A DNA stretch of 64,000 bases, from positions 6,335 through 70,334 of the forward strand of contig CAJNOP010000093.1 of assembly GCA_905250075.1 (NCBI GenBank). Direction: 5' to 3'. Under the pieces are notes generated by a model. The model was not told the DNA's origin, did no database searches, and saw nothing but the letters and a program-made list of their open reading frames with translations. Both the position numbers and the translations under genes were made by a program. Positions within the stretch are counted from its first letter, which is position 1. Each line of letters opens with the position of its first letter. The DNA is from Rotaria sp. Silwood1. Its lineage: Eukaryota > Rotifera > Eurotatoria > Philodinida > Philodinidae. Shown one piece after another: positions 38,573 through 64,000 of the stretch.

Positions 38573-41500
38573 ATTCCTGTGTCACCGATTTTGTATTAGT
38601 TACTAACGTACTCAATACAATTTTAATCTGGTTTTAATCGATCACATCAATCAACGCCGAAAGAAAAAAACGCCGACGTCTAGAATTAATGAGCAAATGA
38701 ACACTAATATGTATATGTATGTATAAATTGCATATAACAAGAATACGAATAATAGTGAGGAGGAGAAAGAGAAAAAAAGGAAAATAGACACAACAATACC
38801 ATAGTGGTTGTTTATGCCAACAACAACCTCTTTGCTGATGCTACCACTCTTATTTTGACGAGAGGATGAGAAGAATAGAAGCACTTTTTTTTCCGTTACG
38901 GATGCGCTGATAACATATGTCTAATCGACGCGCACAAGCAAACGACAATCGCTCCTACTTATTCTTTGCGTTTTTAGTTGGCACACACCCGCATACACAC
39001 ACATACACATACATTGTGTTATATGTTTGTTTGTTTCCTTTTCTCTTTCTGTCGCTCCTCGTCATTCTCTATTACTGAAACAAACTCATGCGTTGAGTAT
39101 GACTACGGGCAAAAACGGTGTGCATGTGTATGTGAGCAACCCATTTTTCTAGCCGATTTTGTTTCTTGCTTCCTTCATCATATTTTTCTTTCTTTCTCTT
39201 CTACTCTTCAATTTTTCTTTCTTTGCCATCTCATAAAATACACATGAAAGCAAAGCAAAGCGATGAAAGAAAAGAATCAGCTTCAGCTCGGAAATAACGT
39301 ACATTGATTTCTTTGGTTTCTTCCGTTCTTTTTTATTTCTTCTTCTTCTTCTTCTTCTTCTTGTTCTGTTCTTTTTTTTTCTCTTCTTTCTCTAGTCAAA
39401 CATACAACGGTAGGAAAAAAAAAGACACACTCAACCTATCACAACAGTTACCATGTCTGATGATCTATGATAAGTATAGACGATGCAGGACGATCAATAG
39501 GATTAGACTGATAGACTATAGTCATTGAATATAGCTCATAGCTAGACATAAACATATACATCTACGAATGTTATGCTAATAAACAAAAGAGTATTGTTAA
39601 CGTTGCTTGCTTTAAAGCAAATGTATTGTTACACAGAAAATAGAAATAGAACAAATAAACATGAGGAGAGAGATAAAGAGGTCATAATCCAATTTTCAGA
39701 GTAAAAAAACATTTAAAAAAACAAGAAAAAAAGGAGAAGTAAATAGACGGATAAATAAATGAACAAAAGAAGGAAATAGTATACGATCGGAATTACATTA
39801 TGTATATTAAACGGCAACAATTGCCCGTTCTCATATTAATTTAGTTTAAATATTTGACTCGAATAGTTTTAGACATCAATGACTTAGTCAAATAATAGTA
39901 ACCGAGAAGACTAAGAGAGAAAATATTTCATTGCATCATTGCTGCACGTCAATATTCAATCGTCGGGCATTATATGTACAAGTGACTACTTCATAATTTA
40001 ATACGATGAGACGAGCAATAACAAATCAAATAGTCTTTGTTTCGAAATGAAAGAACGAAAGAAGAAAAGAAAAAGAAAAAGAACTCACACTATGAACTGT
40101 TCTCAATTTACATAACCCTTTTCGCTGTTGTTTTTTGTTATGATAAAACGATATGAATGCATTCACAAAGGATTAGTAGCTTTCACTGTATATACCTCGA
40201 TGTGCACACATATAACAGAACGGCAATATATGGATTAAAGTCGTTTGATTGCCTTTTTACTGAAACTCAAGCTGCTGCCATCATCTTATTTTATTCTCTC
40301 CGCCTTCATATATACAGCATACATTGAATAAAAAAAACTGAAGGCTTCACATCAATGTGAGTAAATGTGAAGGCCAACAAACGAATAAATGAAAAAGTTT
40401 GACATTTTTATGAAACTAGACTCTCACAATATAGGATAAGGTCGTTAGACATGAGTATTCAATATTTAATTAATTCTTCATATATCTAAACGTACATCGA
40501 TATGCCATTATTATTATAGAATTCACTTGAATAGATTATTAAGCAAATTAACTTACATTTAAGATCGGCGTGTTTTATCGGAATGCTTTCTTGTTGACTC
40601 TCTCTAATAAGCGACAAGAAAAAATGTCTACGTCTAACTTTGTTTTCTTGTCGCGTCCGCTTGTTTTTCTTGCTGTTGGCAAATGAAGAACGAAAGGATC
40701 TTGGGGAATTCGAAATTTTTTTCTAACCGCAAATGATTGTTCGCGATCGTTGTTTTTTTTTTTCTACTAATATCTCAACTTGAAACAGAACAGAAAAAAA
40801 CATCAACGAATAAAAGTAGAAAGCAAAAAAAAATACATTCTTATCTTGTATAATTATTATTTTTTTTTTATTCACTATCCTAATAACAGAGAGAGTCGCT
40901 GCAAAAATATCATCACTTTATCGTGTTGTCGTTGTTTTTCTTTTCTCTTACACATATATGTGACGTATTTTGTGGGTTGTCATGCTGAGAAACCAATGAT
41001 GATGGCTTTGGTAATCTAGCAGAAAAATGAGACAGTGGCATTTCCACCCACCACCTGTTATTGCTTGTCTGTAATGATAAAGTTGTTGTATATTCGATAT
41101 GTACAAGAAAATAGGCGTATAAATGTTAATTTTATTAATAAACAAAACAGATTAAGAGTAGATGTACGTGAATTATTCATATTTGACGAAAAAAAAAAAC
41201 AATAATCACTGCCAATATGATTGACATTAAAATGATCAATTCAGAATATTTTTTTAATTCTAATACTTAGCATTACAAAGAATCATAACACATGAATAGC
41301 TTTTTTTTTCAAACCTACGCATGAAAATCACATTAAATATCAAGTCGAAAGTCTGAATCATCCGACCATCATAGCTGTGCTAAATCGTTGACATGATAAC
41401 AATTGTTGATAGCAATTATCAATTTCTATTTTCGTAGATTATTATTTGTCTTATCTTTCATGGCATGTATATTATTTGAAAAACAGACAAAAAAATAAAA

Positions 41501-41898
41501 AAGAAAGATTTTCAAGACATAAATCGAACAATAATGTGAAAATAAAAATAAACCGAGCAAACAAACAAACAAACAACCAAGAAAAAGAAGAAGAAGAAGA
41601 AGAAGAAATTTCTATGATTTTTTAAAATATCAACAAGAAAAGGAAAAATAAACTTTTGGAAAACATTCTTGGTGACAATTACAAATACAAACACAAATAT
41701 ATAAATATATATATATATGCATCTATAATATCTATGGTCTATCTGGAATAGAACATTGTACATTAAAAGGAAATAATATTGACGGACATATAGTTTTTTT
41801 TATCTGGAAGACAACAATCATGCAAATTGACAAAGAAAATGAGCACCGGTAAACATAAACAAAAAATAAAGAAAGAAAGAAAGAAAGGAATTCGTAAA
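38573..41898. other. Intergenic region upstream of the heat shock gene
   Basis: About 3.3 kb between the heat shock protein start and the calcium channel stop, so it should hold the heat shock promoter and the channel's 3' UTR. Microsatellites occur: (CTT)n at 39341-39362, (GAA)n at 41586-41607, (AT)n near 41702-41718. No convincing gene; antisense frames such as plus 38978-39247 and plus 39304-39528 are low-complexity. No heat shock element could be called with confidence. Confidence 0.55.
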
Positions 41899-60613
<18,715 letters not shown>

Positions 60614-61267
60614 CGTACTTAATTTTTTTATCAAGATTCTATTGCTAGAATGTTTCGATAAATAGATATGGAATGACAATAATAGGAGACTAAAAGAAAA
60701 AATAATAATAAATTGTCCATAATGTGAAGAAAAGAACAAAAGAAAAAAAAAGTGAAGGAAAACTTACATAGAAGATCATCACAAAACATTATATTATGGA
60801 AAGAAGCAATAAACAATTGCTCAAGAGTGAATAGGATATATCTAAATAAAAGAAAATACTAGAAAAATAGCTCTGGGAGACTGATGTCTTTATGAATAAA
60901 AAAAATCAGATCTGAAGATCACACAAGGTCGTGGGAGGGAATATCATCAAGGATTTTTTTTCTATTTCTCTGCCATACATCCGGTGCCAGATTAAGGACA
61001 AAAAAACTCGTGCTACAATCAAATATAATTTAACATTGATTGTGCTGCCATAAAAAATTTTCTTATTTTTTTAAATTTAAATCGAAACATGACAAAATTA
61101 ATCTAAATATTTTCTTTTAATTTAATTATAAAATAAATTAATTTTTTTTATTAAATAATTTACCAATCATATCATATGTTGATCTGTTTAGCTATTTATT
61201 TTACATTGTCTTTTGCACTACGCATTCATTTATTTATTTTTTTTTTCGCCTAAGTAATTGAAATTGC
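60614..61267. promoter_or_regulatory. Divergent start region of the CaV1 and RBM5/10 genes
   Basis: The 654 bp between the two start codons, which point away from each other, must hold both 5' UTRs and at least part of both promoters. The right half (61050-61250) is very AT-rich. No TATA box or initiator can be assigned reliably. Confidence 0.5.
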
Positions 61268-63941
61268 ATGCATCAAGCTAGTTCAAGTCCAGACGATATG
61301 TCATCAGGCCATTCACTTAAAACTCGTGCTGAACAAGAGCGTATATCATCATTTCTTCATGAAAATACTCGAAGGTAAAACGAATGAAAAATTGTTTTTC
61401 ATTAAGTTTTTTTTTTCTATTAATATTTAGATCAAGTTCAGAAGAAAAAAAATCTCATCGTATTCCTAGTGGTAATTCTCGGCATCGTCATCATCGACAT
61501 CCACTTGATCCAATCGAATCTGATTCAGATTCTGATCTTCGTAGTCGTCATAGATCAAATAATAAATCAAAAACAAAACATCGTCGATCACATTCACGTT
61601 CGTCATCAAGTGAAGGTGAACGACGACGAAAGCGTAAACAATCTGATAAAAATAATGATACAAATCATCGTCGTCGTCGAAGACATTCATCGGCTAGTTC
61701 AAGTCGTAGTTCAACAACTCGTAGTAAGAGTCGAGATCGAAAACGACGAATATCGGTAAAAAATTTATTTTTCTTGTTTTTTTTTTTAATATGAACAAAC
61801 GATCAAAACTTTGTAATAATGTTTTTTCTATATTATAGGTTGAAAAACATGAACCAAAACCAACTAGTACAATTATTATGCATAACATTCCATTAATTTT
61901 CGATGAACATGAGGTTTACAATTTTTGTTTTGTTTGTTTTTCTCCCCAATTCTAAACGATTATCAGAGTTTTAATCAAGAACAACTGATCTAAAAAATTT
62001 TCAAGTTTTTACATGTCACTATTTTTTTGATTTTGGAAGCATATTAGCTAGTGTTCGCATTTCATGAAAAGTACTTCACCATGTAGTATTTGAGTATGAC
62101 ATGATGAAATACCATTGAAAGAAACTTATGTGATTGCAACAGTAATTAAGAGACAGACACGAGTAACGGAAGGAGTGCTTTGATGGTTATAGGATGCAAC
62201 AAACAATAGAGAATGACTCATACCGATGTGTCATGCGATTTGCTTCTGTCAAATCGATATGACGATGAAAGAAAATTCTATCGATTGTAATTATGACTAG
62301 TACGTTTCACGATTTATCTTTGAAAGATCTGTCCTTGTTATAATCATTTAATTTCGGTTAAGAAGCTTATGAGAAAAATATCTTCGTTAGTTTTACTTTG
62401 AGTATTAACTTTAGTACGATTTCATCAAGGTTTATTTTCATTGAAAATGTAAGGTTAATTTGTCAAATAATTGAGTCAATGAGTTCGTTGACATTTAAAT
62501 ATCACGAGCAAAGAAGATCAATTTAAAATTTGAGCGCACGACATTATAGATTATCAAAAGATAAATCTCTAGAAAACAAAGAATTCCATATATCATATAA
62601 GCCTATCGATTTAATTTATCTAGATATTAACTATTTTAATTAAAACAAAAAAATATCAAAGTTTTATTTGTATTTTTAGCTCTTATCTGAATTATCGATT
62701 GCTAAAGTACCAATACAAGAAATTCGTATAATTCATCGTAGAGATCCCGGTAAATACAGAAAATAAAAGAAGCTTTCGTTTTTATTTTAATTCTTCTATT
62801 TATATTTTTATTTTATTATAGCGACAAATCTTCAAACGGCTTATATCGAATTCAGTACAGTTCAAGAAGCTGAACAATGGATGAATTTAACGCAGGTTCA
62901 AACAAAAACCTAAATATTCCATCATTCTTGTTCCTATCTATTGGTGGGAGTGCCGTCTTTAATACAATGGACGGCAGCATATATATATGTATACATATAT
63001 ATGTATACACACAGATATATAACTATATTCGTCGAGAATTTATTTGGACACTCGAATCAATCCCTACTGTTCATTTTCATTCAGGGTACATTTCTTCTCA
63101 ACGATCATCTTGTTACACTGACACATCGCTTCGACGACGATTCATCATCGATAAATATCAACAGCAATACTACTACTCATCGAGATTATCAGCGTAATAA
63201 TATCAATGAATTACGTCTTCGTGATTGGGATTGTTATAAAGTAAATAAATTCATTCTTGTTTTTTTTCATGATTTTAGTTTATTTTATTTTTTTTCTGTA
63301 TAGTGTGGTGTACAAAATTTTAAACGACGTGATCATTGTTTTAATTGTCATATATCGCGTGAAGGTATGTGGGAAAAGATTAATAATAAATATATATATA
63401 TATAAACCAAATCAAATGAAGAAAACAAAAAAAGACAAAATATTTAAAAACAAAATTAAAATAAAAAAAAACGTTTTTCTGGAATTTCTTATAGACTCGG
63501 AACGAACACGAGATCTTGATGGATTTTCATTTGTTGGTTTAAATCCATGCAATAGTAAGAAATACAAAATTTATCTGTTTTTCTTTTTTATTATATTTAT
63601 CTATTTTTATTTTAGCATTGGTACTACGTGGTTTAGATATTTTAACATCTAAAGAAACAATTGAAACTAAATTGCTTGAATTAACATTAGTACCAATGAA
63701 AAATTCTGCAATTGTTAAAGACAATTATACCGGTGTATCACGTGGTTTTGCTTTTGTTGAATATAATTCAATACATGTATGTTGTTTTCTTGTTAAGATT
63801 TATTTATAGATAAGAAAAAATTTTTTTTTCAAGGATTCCGTATTAGTTTATGAAAAATTACAAACAACAACACCTGGAGTTGAGATCGAAGGAAAAGCTG
63901 TTATAGTCCATTTTTCAAAAAATAATTTTGCAACATCGTAA
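61268..63941 (+). CDS. RBM5/10: RBM5/RBM10-type splicing factor, probably incomplete at the right edge
   Basis: Exons: 61268-61374, 61431-61755, 61839-61913, 62680-62749, 62822-62895, 63085-63240, 63304-63364, 63495-63554, 63616-63776, 63834-63937/63941. Order: an N-terminal RS/RH-rich tract (HRRSHSRSSSSEGERRRKRK); RRM1 (TIIMHNIP..TAYIEFSTVQEA, with a weak RNP1); a RanBP2-type zinc finger (DWDCYKCGVQNFKRRDHCFN); RRM2 (LVLRGLDILTSKETIE, RGFAFVEYNSIH). The finger with KCGVQNFKRR is the hallmark of RBM5/6/10, early spliceosome components that control exon choice. The frame meets a stop at 63939-63941, but GTAAAT at 63938 is a good donor and family members continue with OCRE and G-patch domains, so the gene likely extends past the window. 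The 766-bp intron 3 is the longest. Confidence 0.9.
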
Positions 63942-64000
63942 ATTTTCATTTTTTATAATAAAATTTATTTTATTTTATTTAATAATTCATTTGTATTAAA

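Noticed and set aside
38573-39000. Heat shock elements upstream of the small heat shock gene
   Set aside because: Isolated GAA and TTC words occur often in this AG-rich sequence; no clean run of three alternating 5-bp units could be defended by eye.
61466-61759. Acidic and Val/Ile-rich frames on both strands
   Set aside because: Shadows of the Arg/Ser-rich exon of the RBM5/10-type gene.

Overview
This is a eukaryotic window from a small-genome, AT-rich invertebrate animal. The genes have many very short introns (mostly 45-170 bp, GT..AG) and strong animal orthology: an L-type voltage-gated calcium channel, a Src-family kinase, Tim23, a multi-domain small heat shock protein and an RBM5/RBM10-type splicing factor. 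Intron size and base composition fit a rotifer or another spiralian, but nothing in the window fixes the species, so treat that as a guess.

Positions 1 to about 30,300 form a gene-poor, repeat-dominated block. It holds a 10-bp GGATCC satellite (1-60, 3031-3238) and a calmodulin-like pseudogene (5.9-6.1 kb). A deleted Helitron (7428-8737) keeps both termini and has a 575-bp TA-flanked terminal-inverted-repeat element inserted in its helicase remnant. A 1-kb foldback element (8779-9791) follows, then a roughly 5-kb element with TACTT-rich ends (9791-14838) carrying a large internal inverted repeat of a 177-bp unit. Next come an ~84-bp satellite (15.05-17.15 and 20.99-21.64 kb), a foldback element built from an iterated 11-bp motif (15717-16492), and a 3.2-kb TA-flanked element (17315-20543) sitting inside a 32-bp satellite. 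A zinc-knuckle ORF1/gag-like gene (23513-24766) runs into a 52-bp satellite, and a broken DnaJ gene lies at 26.3-26.7 kb.

Positions 30,300 to 64,000 are a conventional gene block. On the plus strand: Src-family kinase (30377/30693-33175) and TIMM23 (33592-34471). On the minus strand: a small heat shock protein with three alpha-crystallin domains (36807-38572) and a complete 41-exon CaV1 alpha-1 subunit (41899-60613, 1,924 codons assembled in frame from start to stop). Divergently from the channel, an RBM5/10-type gene starts at 61268 and probably runs off the right edge.

The most noteworthy observations are a tandem pair of 97-bp, evidently mutually exclusive exons in the channel's EF-hand/pre-IQ region, a candidate 21-nt microexon in its IVS3-S4 linker, the triple-domain heat shock protein, a Src tail with Phe where the inhibitory Tyr is expected, and two foldback transposons that share an iterated 11-bp GTCGCA-type motif. 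The genes do unrelated jobs (signalling, mitochondrial import, proteostasis, calcium entry, splicing). The only regulatory relation visible is the shared 0.65-kb divergent start region of the channel and RBM5/10 genes.
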